Assembly (NCBI GenBank): GCA_033809995.1
Contig: JAPXKQ010000001.1
Coordinates: 105,139-169,138, forward strand
From: Paratissierella sp033809995
GTDB lineage: Bacteria > Bacillota > Clostridia > Tissierellales > Tissierellaceae
DNA: 64,000 nt
Direction: 5' to 3'
Both the position numbers and the translations under genes were made by a program. Of this stretch, positions 8,963-16,089 are shown piece by piece. Below the pieces are notes generated by a model. That model ran no database searches, was not told the DNA's origin, and saw only the letters and a list, made by a program, of their open reading frames with translations. Numbering within the stretch: the first letter of the stretch is position 1; each line of letters starts with the position of its first letter.

Positions 8963-9790
8963 TTATTTCATTGTAAACCCATATTTAGTAAATAAATTTA
9001 TGGCTTTTTCAGTTGATAAGAAGTCTAAAAATCTTTTAGCAGCCTCACTGTTTTTGCTTGTTTTAACTACAGCTACAGGATAACTCACTTCTTTATGGCT
9101 TCCTTCTGGAGCTTCAGTTATTATTTGTACTTTATCGGTTGTATATGCATCAGTAGCGTATACAATACCGCAATCTACTTCTCCGCTTTCAACCCATGTT
9201 AAAACAGTTCTTACATCATTACCTAATACTGTCTTTGGACTTACTTTATCTAATATATTTAGATTTGTAAATATTTCTTCACTATATTGCCCTACTGGTA
9301 CATTACTTGGATCTCCTATTGCAATCTTTTTAACTTCATCTTTTGTTAAGTCATCAAATGAAGAGATTTCTAAATTACTATTAGTGGGAGTTATTAATAC
9401 AACCTTATTGACTAATAATGTTTTGTTTGTCCCATCTAATATAAGTCCCTTGTCTTCTAAAGCCTTCATTTGCTTTTGTGCTGCAGACATAAATATATCA
9501 ACTGGTGCTCCTTCTTCTATCTGTGCCTGTAATGCACCAGAACTTCCAAAGGAATATGTAAGCTTTGTATTTGGCTCAATATCCTTATATACATCAGCAA
9601 TTTCATTTAATACGTCTGTCAAACTTGCGGCTGCAGAAATCAACAATTCTACATTTTTTTCATTAGGAACTGTATCATTTGCTGGGGTTTGTGCAGATGG
9701 ACCCTCTGTTTGAGGCTTGCTACATCCAGCTAATAATGATAGGGATACTACAATTACCAAACACATACTAATCACTTTTTTAAAATTCAT
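8963..9790 (-). CDS. modA: Molybdate-binding lipoprotein of the ABC transporter
   Basis: At 275 residues, it has a signal peptide ending in the lipobox LLAGC, so it is a membrane-anchored extracellular binding protein. Mature-protein motifs are ISAAASLTDVLNEIA, SFGSSGALQAQIEEGAPVD and GDPSNVPVGQYSEE, the oxyanion-binding pattern of ModA. It is the first gene of modABC. Two small palindromes lie in its 94-base upstream region, between it and the ModE-like gene, and may be the control site. Confidence 0.93.
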   Translation of the reverse strand: MNFKKVISMCLVIVVSLSLLAGCSKPQTEGPSAQTPANDTVPNEKNVELLISAAASLTDVLNEIADVYKDIEPNTKLTYSFGSSGALQAQIEEGAPVDIFMSAAQKQMKALEDKGLILDGTNKTLLVNKVVLITPTNSNLEISSFDDLTKDEVKKIAIGDPSNVPVGQYSEEIFTNLNILDKVSPKTVLGNDVRTVLTWVESGEVDCGIVYATDAYTTDKVQIITEAPEGSHKEVSYPVAVVKTSKNSEAAKRFLDFLSTEKAINLFTKYGFTMK

Positions 9791-9817
9791 TTTAAATTCC
9801 TCCTTAAAATTGCAATC

Positions 9818-9868
9818 ATCTCAATTGAGATTAACGCATATATTTTTTTATCGCCTTTTGGGGGCGAT
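9818..9868. promoter_or_regulatory. Two palindromes upstream of modA (candidate operator)
   Basis: ATCTCAATTGAGAT (9818-9831) is a perfect 14-base palindrome. ATCGCC (9850-9855) and GGCGAT (9863-9868) form a second inverted repeat with T-rich DNA to its left and A-rich to its right. Neither orientation gives a hairpin followed by a U-tract, so the second repeat is unlikely to be an ordinary terminator for the ModE-like gene. Their position between a ModE-like gene and modA suggests molybdate-responsive binding sites; this is inference. Confidence 0.4.
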
Positions 9869-9884
9869 TAAAAACTAAATAAAT

Positions 9885-10226
9885 TTAGAAATACTTTTTA
9901 AATGTTTTATCTATCTCAATTTGTATTTCATTTAAAAAACTTTGATATCTATTTAATATGTCGTAACCTTCCTTAGTGAGTTCGGATTTTCCTCCACCAC
10001 TACCTCCAACAACACTAATAATCAATGGAAAGCCAAGATCTTCTTCAGCTTTTTTAATAATCTTCCAACCTTTACTTGATGATAGTCCCATAATTTTATA
10101 GGCTTCAGATAATTTTCCAGTTTCCTTAACTAGCTCCATTATCCTAACTATACCTGGTCCAAAGCTAGGAGTTTCCTTATAAATTTTTATTTTAAATTGA
10201 TATTTTAAATCAGTATTATTGGACAT
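9885..10226 (-). CDS. ModE N-terminal-domain-like winged-helix regulator
   Basis: A 113-residue protein with the LysR/ModE-type winged helix-turn-helix (GPGIVRIMELVKETGKLSEAYKIMGLSSSKGWKIIKKAE, residues about 23-61) and the small wing GGSGGGKSELT. It lacks the C-terminal molybdate-binding domains of E. coli ModE, so it either senses oxyanion another way or acts as a constitutive DNA-binding protein. It is transcribed toward modABC from a palindromic divergent promoter at 10292-10338. Control of modABC and the Moco genes is a reasonable inference. Confidence 0.82.
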   Translation of the reverse strand: MSNNTDLKYQFKIKIYKETPSFGPGIVRIMELVKETGKLSEAYKIMGLSSSKGWKIIKKAEEDLGFPLIISVVGGSGGGKSELTKEGYDILNRYQSFLNEIQIEIDKTFKKYF

Positions 10227-10291
10227 AATAGTACTCCTAGATTGTGGTATCTATTTGTTATATTTATACATATTATTATTTTACTATGTAT

Positions 10292-10338
10292 TCTGTTGCA
10301 ATATGATTATAATATAATTATAATCATATTGCAACAGA
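10292..10338. promoter_or_regulatory. Perfect 22-bp-arm palindrome with superimposed divergent promoters
   Basis: Left arm 10292-10313 and right arm 10317-10338 are exact inverse complements around the spacer ATA. On the + strand, TTGCAA (10296-10301), 17 bases and TATAAT (10319-10324) form a near-consensus promoter toward the MoeA-like gene. By symmetry the identical promoter faces left toward the ModE-like gene, so the two polymerase sites lie on the same DNA. A palindrome this long is also a plausible operator for a dimeric regulator. Confidence 0.75.
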
Positions 10339-10368
10339 TTGTATAAACTAGCTAAAAGGGTGAATTTC

Positions 10369-11394
10369 ATGAAGAAAATAAGAGTTGAAGAAGCAATTGG
10401 CAGTGTGTTATGTCATGATATGACAAGGATAGTAAAAGATGAAATAAAAGATGTTGCCTTCAAAAAAGGACATATAATAAAAGAGGAAGATATTCCGATG
10501 CTTTTATCAATGGGAAAAGAGCATGTTTTCGTATATGAGAAAAAAGAAGGCATGGTTCATGAAAATGATGCGGCTTCTTTTTTATCTGAACTTTGTATGA
10601 ATGAATATATGACAACCACCGAGGTCAAAGAAGGAAAGATAGAAATTAAAGCTACCATTGATGGGTTTTTTCAGGTTAATGTAGATACCTTAAACAAGAT
10701 AAATTCATTGGACGAAATAATGATAGCAACCCGAATGGGAAACTTGCCTGTTAAATCTGGGGATAAACTTGCTGGAATGCGGGTCATACCATTGGTCATA
10801 GAAAAAAGTAAATTAGAAGAAGCGAAGAAAATAGCAGGAAATGAACCTATATTAAAGATTACACCATTTAAAAAACTCAAAGCTGGCATAGTAACAACTG
10901 GCAATGAAGTATTTTATGGGAGAATAAAAGATACTTTTACTCCTGTAATAGTGGATAAGCTAAAGGAACGAGGGATTGAAGTATTAAAACATATCGTAAG
11001 TAATGATGATACTGAAAGAATAAAGTCTTCGATTTTGGAGATTAAAGAATTAGGGGCAGATTTGATTATATGCACAGGAGGTATGAGTGTAGACCCTGAT
11101 GATTTGACTCCAGCGGCTATTAAACAAAGTGGTGCAGAAATCATAAGTTATGGTTCACCTGTCCTACCAGGTGCAATGTTTTTGTTAGCATATTTTAATG
11201 ATGGAGCTACTGTATTAGGAGTGCCAGGCTGTGCGATGTATAAAAAGAATACCGTGTTTGATATAATTCTTCCATATGTAGCAGCTGGAATTAAAATAGA
11301 TAAAAATTATATAGCAAGACTAGGTTATGGCGGACTATGCTTGGATTGTGAAGTTTGTCATTATCCAAATTGTCAATTTGGCAAGGGTGTTTAA
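10369..11394 (+). CDS. MoeA-like molybdopterin-binding protein with C-terminal Cys cluster
   Basis: 341 residues. A MoCF/molybdopterin-binding domain occupies roughly residues 170-310 (GIVTTGNEVFYGRIKDTF, ICTGGMSVDPDDLTPAA, VLPGAMFLLAY, GVPGCAMY). The N-terminal part (VEEAIGSVLCHDMTRI) resembles MoeA only loosely. The end, CLDCEVCHYPNCQFGKG, has four cysteines in a C-x2-C-x2-C-x5-C pattern that could bind a metal or Fe-S cluster. The start is ATG 10369 after AAAAGGGTG. It lies 13 bases before fdhD. Such proteins are usually annotated as molybdopterin-binding; the substrate and the role of the cysteines are not known to me. Confidence 0.8.
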   Translation: MKKIRVEEAIGSVLCHDMTRIVKDEIKDVAFKKGHIIKEEDIPMLLSMGKEHVFVYEKKEGMVHENDAASFLSELCMNEYMTTTEVKEGKIEIKATIDGFFQVNVDTLNKINSLDEIMIATRMGNLPVKSGDKLAGMRVIPLVIEKSKLEEAKKIAGNEPILKITPFKKLKAGIVTTGNEVFYGRIKDTFTPVIVDKLKERGIEVLKHIVSNDDTERIKSSILEIKELGADLIICTGGMSVDPDDLTPAAIKQSGAEIISYGSPVLPGAMFLLAYFNDGATVLGVPGCAMYKKNTVFDIILPYVAAGIKIDKNYIARLGYGGLCLDCEVCHYPNCQFGKGV

Positions 11395-11407
11395 GGGTGA
11401 TTTAATA

Positions 11408-12175
11408 ATGGATTTAACCAAGAATTATGAGATTTTAAAGGTTAAAGGAAAAGAAGAAAAAAAGGTCAGTGATAAGGTAATTCTAGAATATCCTTTTACT
11501 ATATTTATAAATGATGAAGAACTTATGACCTTATTATGTACTCCTAAGTCCTTAAAAGAACTTACCATTGGTTTTCTTTATTCGGAGGGATTTATCGAAA
11601 AGATGGAATCAATTGAAAGAATTCTAGTTGATGAAGAAAAGGGACTTGCCCATGTTTACTTAAAGGAACGAAAGCTATTAGCTGAGAAACTATATGGTAA
11701 ACGAACTATTACCTCTGGATGTGGGAAGGGTACTTTATTTTATAACGTAATTGATTCTTTTAAATCTAAGAAAGTAAAGGAAGAATTTAACATAGATATA
11801 GATAGAATTGTAAATTTGTTTAGAGAATTTAACCTAAAATCTGAACTTTTTCTCTCAACTGGTGGAGTCCATAGTTGTGCATTGTGTACTTTAAATGAAA
11901 TATTATATTTTGAAGAGGATATAGGAAGACACAATGCACTTGATAAGACATTGGGTGAGGCATTAATAAATAATGTTGAATATAAAGACAAATTAGTTTT
12001 AACAACTGGTAGAATCTCTTCAGAAATGCTTATAAAAATAGCAAAGAGAGGGATACCAGCCATCATATCAAGGTCTGCCCCAACAAGCTTGGCTATAGAT
12101 TTAGCCAATGAATTAAACATTACAATAATTGGATTTGTCAGGGGAGATAAAATGAACATATATACTAATTATTAA
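11408..12175 (+). CDS. fdhD: Formate dehydrogenase accessory sulfurtransferase
   Basis: FdhD moves sulfur from a cysteine desulfurase to the Mo/W bis-MGD cofactor of formate dehydrogenase, a step needed for activity. This 255-residue protein has the family features LTIGFLYSEG, TSGCGKG (the family's cysteine loop, usually CGxCG, here with a single Cys), STGGVHSCAL, EDIGRHNALDK and TGRISSEM. The single cysteine in the loop is notable but seen in some FdhDs. ATG 11408 is preferred to the upstream in-frame start at 11327, which would overlap the previous gene. The client is most likely the Sec-FdhA at 340. Confidence 0.92.
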   Translation: MDLTKNYEILKVKGKEEKKVSDKVILEYPFTIFINDEELMTLLCTPKSLKELTIGFLYSEGFIEKMESIERILVDEEKGLAHVYLKERKLLAEKLYGKRTITSGCGKGTLFYNVIDSFKSKKVKEEFNIDIDRIVNLFREFNLKSELFLSTGGVHSCALCTLNEILYFEEDIGRHNALDKTLGEALINNVEYKDKLVLTTGRISSEMLIKIAKRGIPAIISRSAPTSLAIDLANELNITIIGFVRGDKMNIYTNY

Positions 12176-12188
12176 TTGGTTTATATGA

Positions 12189-12369
12189 TATAATTAAAAA
12201 GATAAAAAGATATGCAAGAGACAAAAGTACGTTGTACAAATATTCCGAGCTTAATCCTCTAAAGCGTAAGCCATGAGGACAAGCCTATAGGCATAGGGAG
12301 AAATCCTTATACCTCCCGTGTTTGGAAAGGAAGATTTTTTAGACAGCCTTTCTTAAGGTTGTCTTTTTT
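12189..12369 (+). ncRNA. Structured leader with terminator upstream of tupA: candidate Moco/Tuco riboswitch
   Basis: A TATAAT at 12189-12194 may start the leader. The folded part (12241-12330) has an outer pairing TTCC (12243-12246)/GGAA (12324-12327); a helix TCCTC (12255-12259)/GAGGA (12275-12279) capped by GC-GTAA-GC, a GNRA loop; a hairpin GCC-TATA-GGC (12283-12292); and a helix GGGAG (12296-12300)/CTCCC (12313-12317). It is followed by an intrinsic terminator, AGACAGCCTT-TCTT-AAGGTTGTCT plus T5 (12341-12369). A multi-helix aptamer with terminator before a tungstate transporter in a Moco cluster fits the Moco/Tuco riboswitch class. I match it by architecture and context, not by alignment. 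Confidence 0.58.
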
Positions 12370-12408
12370 GCATCAAAATTATCAAAATATTATAGGAGAG
12401 TGATACAT

Positions 12409-13302
12409 ATGAAAAAATTAATTGCATTTTCTTTAACCCTCTTGCTCATCTTATCATTTATCACAGGTTGTACACCAGAGACTAAGGCACCAGCATCCGT
12501 AGAAGGCAGTGTAGATTCTGGACAGCTCAATGACAAAGTAGAAGAGCCTACTAATAAAGAGATTATACTTTCAACAACTACTAGCACGCAAGATTCAGGG
12601 CTATTGGATTTTCTATTACCTATTTTCACAGAGGAAACAGGATATGAGGTAAAGACTATAGCAGTAGGTACTGGTAAAGCCCTTCAAATGGGTAGAGATG
12701 GTGAAGCAGATGTATTATTAGTACACGCTAAATCAGACGAGCTTAAATTTGTTGAAGAAGGTCATGGAACTGAAAGACACGATGTAATGTACAATGACTT
12801 TATATTAGTAGGTCCAAAGAACGACCCATTAAAACTAAAAGAAAATTATCCTAATAATATATTAGAAGGATTAAAAACTATAGCAAATGAAAAATGTGAT
12901 TTTATATCACGCGGGGATGATTCAGGGACACATAAGAAGGAACTCAGCATTTGGAAGTCTGCTGATATTGAGCCAGCTGGTGACTGGTATATCTCAGCAG
13001 GTAGTGGTATGGCAGATGTACTAAAAATCGCAGATGAAAAACAAGCATATACAATTACAGATAGGGCTACTTATCTAAGTATGAAGTTAGACCTTGATTT
13101 AGATATAATTATTGAAGGTGATGATAATCTATTCAATCAATATGGAGTAATCCCAGTAAATCCTGATATAAATGAAAATATAAATCATGAAGGTGCAGTA
13201 GCTTTTATGAATTGGCTTCTTTCAGAAAGAGGACAAGAATTGATTAAGGAATATGGTGTAGAAGAATACGGACAACCATTGTTTATACCAAACGGAAAGT
13301 AG
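12409..13302 (+). CDS. tupA: Tungstate ABC transporter substrate-binding lipoprotein
   Basis: At 297 residues, it has a signal peptide and lipobox FITGC; the mature protein begins with a low-complexity linker. STTTSTQDSGLLDFLLP is the hallmark oxyanion loop of TupA/WtpA-type tungstate binders, and ISRGDDSGTHKKE and GDWYISAGSGM follow the same family. It captures tungstate (possibly molybdate) outside the cell. ATG 12409 follows AGGAGAG. Expression is probably set by the structured leader and terminator just upstream. Confidence 0.92.
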   Translation: MKKLIAFSLTLLLILSFITGCTPETKAPASVEGSVDSGQLNDKVEEPTNKEIILSTTTSTQDSGLLDFLLPIFTEETGYEVKTIAVGTGKALQMGRDGEADVLLVHAKSDELKFVEEGHGTERHDVMYNDFILVGPKNDPLKLKENYPNNILEGLKTIANEKCDFISRGDDSGTHKKELSIWKSADIEPAGDWYISAGSGMADVLKIADEKQAYTITDRATYLSMKLDLDLDIIIEGDDNLFNQYGVIPVNPDINENINHEGAVAFMNWLLSERGQELIKEYGVEEYGQPLFIPNGK

Positions 13303-13309
13303 GTTTTTT

Positions 13310-13999
13310 ATGGATTACATTATTCAAGGTATAAATGAAGCTTTTAAATTATTAATATCCTTTGATGCGGAAGTTTTTCAGATAATAGGGCTTTCTCTAT
13401 TTGTCTCCACATCAGCAACTATTATAGCATCCCTATTTTTTATACCAATTGGGATTTACTTAGGTATTCAAAAATTTAAGGGGAAAAGGATAGTGTCAAG
13501 GCTAATTTATACTTTTATGAGTATTCCATCTGTTATTGTTGGATTAATTGTTGCTATTTTACTTTCCAGAAGAGGACCTTTGGGGTATTTAAAGTTGCTT
13601 TATACCCCAAAGGCAATGATAATAGCCCAAACCCTTTTGGTGATACCGCTTATATTAGGGCTTACTTACAACTTAGCTAAAAACAGGGGAAAGGATATTG
13701 AAAATATAGCGCTTACCCTAGGCGGTAATAGAAAAGATGCAATCATCCTTATTATTAGGGAACTAAAGGTTGATATATTGGTCAATATTGCTACAGCATT
13801 TTCAAGGGCTATTTCAGAGGTTGGAGCTGTAATGATTGTAGGTGGCAATATAAAAGGTCATACTAGGGTGATAACTACTACCATATCAATGATGAATTCC
13901 ATGGGGGATTACCCTATGGCTATTGCATTAGGAATCATTTTACTATTTATATCTTTGTGTGTACATAGTATTATTTACTCTTATAGTCAGGAGGAATAA
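13310..13999 (+). CDS. tupB: Tungstate ABC transporter permease
   Basis: This 229-residue protein has about five to six membrane segments and the permease coupling loop (LGGNRKDAIILIIRELK) followed by SRAISEVGAVMIVGGNIKGHTRV, the TupB pattern. It starts 7 bases after tupA and ends one base before tupC starts, so the three are one operon. It forms the channel for oxyanion import. Confidence 0.92.
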   Translation: MDYIIQGINEAFKLLISFDAEVFQIIGLSLFVSTSATIIASLFFIPIGIYLGIQKFKGKRIVSRLIYTFMSIPSVIVGLIVAILLSRRGPLGYLKLLYTPKAMIIAQTLLVIPLILGLTYNLAKNRGKDIENIALTLGGNRKDAIILIIRELKVDILVNIATAFSRAISEVGAVMIVGGNIKGHTRVITTTISMMNSMGDYPMAIALGIILLFISLCVHSIIYSYSQEE

Positions 14000-14000
14000 T

Positions 14001-14633
14001 ATGAGAGTTGAAATTGAAAATTTAACAAAAAGATATGGAGATAGGACCGTACTCAATATAGACAATCTTATATTGGAAGAAGGAAAAATCACAGGTATTA
14101 CGGGTCCAAATGGGTCAGGTAAGACAACCCTTTTAAATATAATTGGTGGAATTGATGCAGAATATAATGGAAATGTATATTATAATGGAAAAAGTTTGGA
14201 CAATGAAACAAAAAGAAATATGACATATCTATTCCAAAAACCTTATCTATTTAGAAGAAGTGTTTATGAAAATATCGCATATCCCTTAAAATTAAGGAAT
14301 TATGCAAATGATAAGATAAAAAATCTTACTAACGCTATAATGGAAAATTTAGAGATAAAGGATTTAAAGGATTTGAAGGCTCACAAATTATCAGGTGGAG
14401 AATCTCAAAAAGTTGCATTGGCAAGAGCATTGGTGTTCAAACCTAAGCTTTTATTATTAGATGAGCCTACATCAAATATAGACCCTGAATCCATAAAGAT
14501 ATTGGAAAGGGAAATATTAAGATTTAATAAGGAAACAAATGCTACTATAATAATTATTACTCATAATATGGAGCAGACTAAACGGTTATGTCATAAGGTC
14601 GTAAGCTTGAGTAATGGGAAAGTAGGTGTTTAA
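14001..14633 (+). CDS. tupC: Tungstate ABC transporter ATP-binding protein
   Basis: A compact 210-residue ABC ATPase: Walker A GPNGSGKTT, signature LSGGESQK, Walker B LLLDEPTSNID, His switch ITHNM. There is no C-terminal regulatory domain, unlike ModC at 7231. ATG 14001 is chosen because CAGGAGGAATAAT precedes it; the upstream in-frame ATG at 13959 lies inside tupB. The moeA start directly follows the TAA stop. Confidence 0.92.
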   Translation: MRVEIENLTKRYGDRTVLNIDNLILEEGKITGITGPNGSGKTTLLNIIGGIDAEYNGNVYYNGKSLDNETKRNMTYLFQKPYLFRRSVYENIAYPLKLRNYANDKIKNLTNAIMENLEIKDLKDLKAHKLSGGESQKVALARALVFKPKLLLLDEPTSNIDPESIKILEREILRFNKETNATIIIITHNMEQTKRLCHKVVSLSNGKVGV

Positions 14634-15860
14634 ATGGAGTTTTTCAATGTTGTGACAGTAGATGAAGCAAGAAAAATCATATGGGATAATTTTAAAGATT
14701 ACAAATTAGAAACTGAGATAGTTGATTTACTTAATGCTACTGATAGAATACTTGCAGAAGACATATATTCAAACATCAACGTTCCAGAATTTAACCGCTC
14801 CACTGTAGATGGTTATGGAATAATTGTTGAAGACACCTTTGGTGCTACTAGTTCAATCCCAAGTGTATTAAATATTGTTGGCGAAATAAAAATGGGATTG
14901 GAAACAAGCCTCTCATTAAGTTCTGGAGAAGCAGCGTATGTACCTACAGGTGGGATGTTGCCACAAAATGCTAGTGGTGTAATTATGATTGAAAATACAG
15001 AAGTTTTGGATAAAGAAACTCTTTTAATATATAAGCCCATCTCTAAGGGAGAAAATATTGTCTACAAAGGTGACGATATCAAGATTGGAGAAATCGCCTT
15101 AGAAAAGGGAAGACTGATAAATGCAGAAGTAATAGGAGTCCTCGGAGCCTTGGGAATACCAAAGGTAAAGGTCTATAAAAAGCCTAGATTTTATATTATA
15201 TCAACTGGTGATGAGATTATTGACTTAGACGAAGAATTAACTATGGGTAAAATTAGGGATATCAATTCCTATGCTCTATATTCTTTGATTGAAAAATTAG
15301 GATGTAAAATAGTTGGTAAGAAAATAGTAAAAGATAATTATGAATTGCTAAGAAAAGAAGTTGAAGAAGCATTATCTATTTCAGATGTAGTATTGATATC
15401 TGGAGGAAGCTCTGTTGGGACTCGAGATTATACCAATAAGGTTATAGACTCCTTTAATGGAAAAGGAGTAATAGTCCATGGGTTATCAATAAAACCAGGC
15501 AAGCCAACTATTGTTGGAGAATGTGAAGGGAAATTGGTAATGGGTCTACCGGGGCATCCAGTCTCCTCAATAATAGTGTTTAAGGCATTAGTAGAGGATT
15601 ATATAAATAAAAGGTTTGGAAATAATAAGATAATACCTAAGGTGAAAGCAATAATGGATTTTAATTTTCCTTCATCCCCAGGTAAGGAAACATATCAAAT
15701 GGTGAAACTAAGAGAAATAGATGGAGTATATCACGCTACCCCAACCTCTGGAAAATCTGGAATGATAACACTCCTTTCAAATTCAGATGGGTATATAATA
15801 ATAAAGGCTTATGAAGAGGGGATTTATAAGGGAGAGGAAAGGGAAGTACTTCTTTTGTAG
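14634..15860 (+). CDS. moeA: Molybdopterin molybdenumtransferase (MoeA)
   Basis: This 408-residue protein inserts Mo or W into adenylated molybdopterin. It has the full MoeA layout: FNRSTVDGYG (N-terminal domain), STGDEI and SGGSSVGTRDYT (MoCF domain), KPGKPT and GLPGHPVSS, then a C-terminal beta domain. It is joined to tupC stop-to-start, linking tungstate import to metal insertion in one transcript. A second, fused MoeA follows at 16090; the two may be specific for different metals, which is inference. Confidence 0.92.
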   Translation: MEFFNVVTVDEARKIIWDNFKDYKLETEIVDLLNATDRILAEDIYSNINVPEFNRSTVDGYGIIVEDTFGATSSIPSVLNIVGEIKMGLETSLSLSSGEAAYVPTGGMLPQNASGVIMIENTEVLDKETLLIYKPISKGENIVYKGDDIKIGEIALEKGRLINAEVIGVLGALGIPKVKVYKKPRFYIISTGDEIIDLDEELTMGKIRDINSYALYSLIEKLGCKIVGKKIVKDNYELLRKEVEEALSISDVVLISGGSSVGTRDYTNKVIDSFNGKGVIVHGLSIKPGKPTIVGECEGKLVMGLPGHPVSSIIVFKALVEDYINKRFGNNKIIPKVKAIMDFNFPSSPGKETYQMVKLREIDGVYHATPTSGKSGMITLLSNSDGYIIIKAYEEGIYKGEEREVLLL

Positions 15861-16080
15861 GTAATAGGTAATAGGTAATAGGTAAGAGTGAATAGTGAAT
15901 AACAAGCTAACAACTAACAGGTAACAGCTAACAGTTTAAACGGGTAATAAATGCCTAAGATGTCATTCCGAGGTACTCGAGGAATCTCCTCTTTAAAATG
16001 CGGAGATCCCCCCACGATGGTCAGGATGACACCTAGGGTTTTAATTGTGCATTGTAAATTTGTGAATTGATAAAAAGGAT
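15861..16080. repeat. Dispersed intergenic repeat island (copy 3)
   Basis: This starts with four GGTAATA-type units, then AATAGTGA and AACAGCT-type runs, then a core flanked by TGTCATTCC and CAGGATGACA that contains CGAGGTACTCGAGGAATC and CTCCTCTTTAAAATGCGGAGATC. It ends with TTGTGCATTGTAAATTTGTG. It is the same family as the islands at 3019 and 59786, inserted between two moeA genes that otherwise look like one operon. Confidence 0.82.
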
Positions 16081-16089
16081 TGTGATTTA

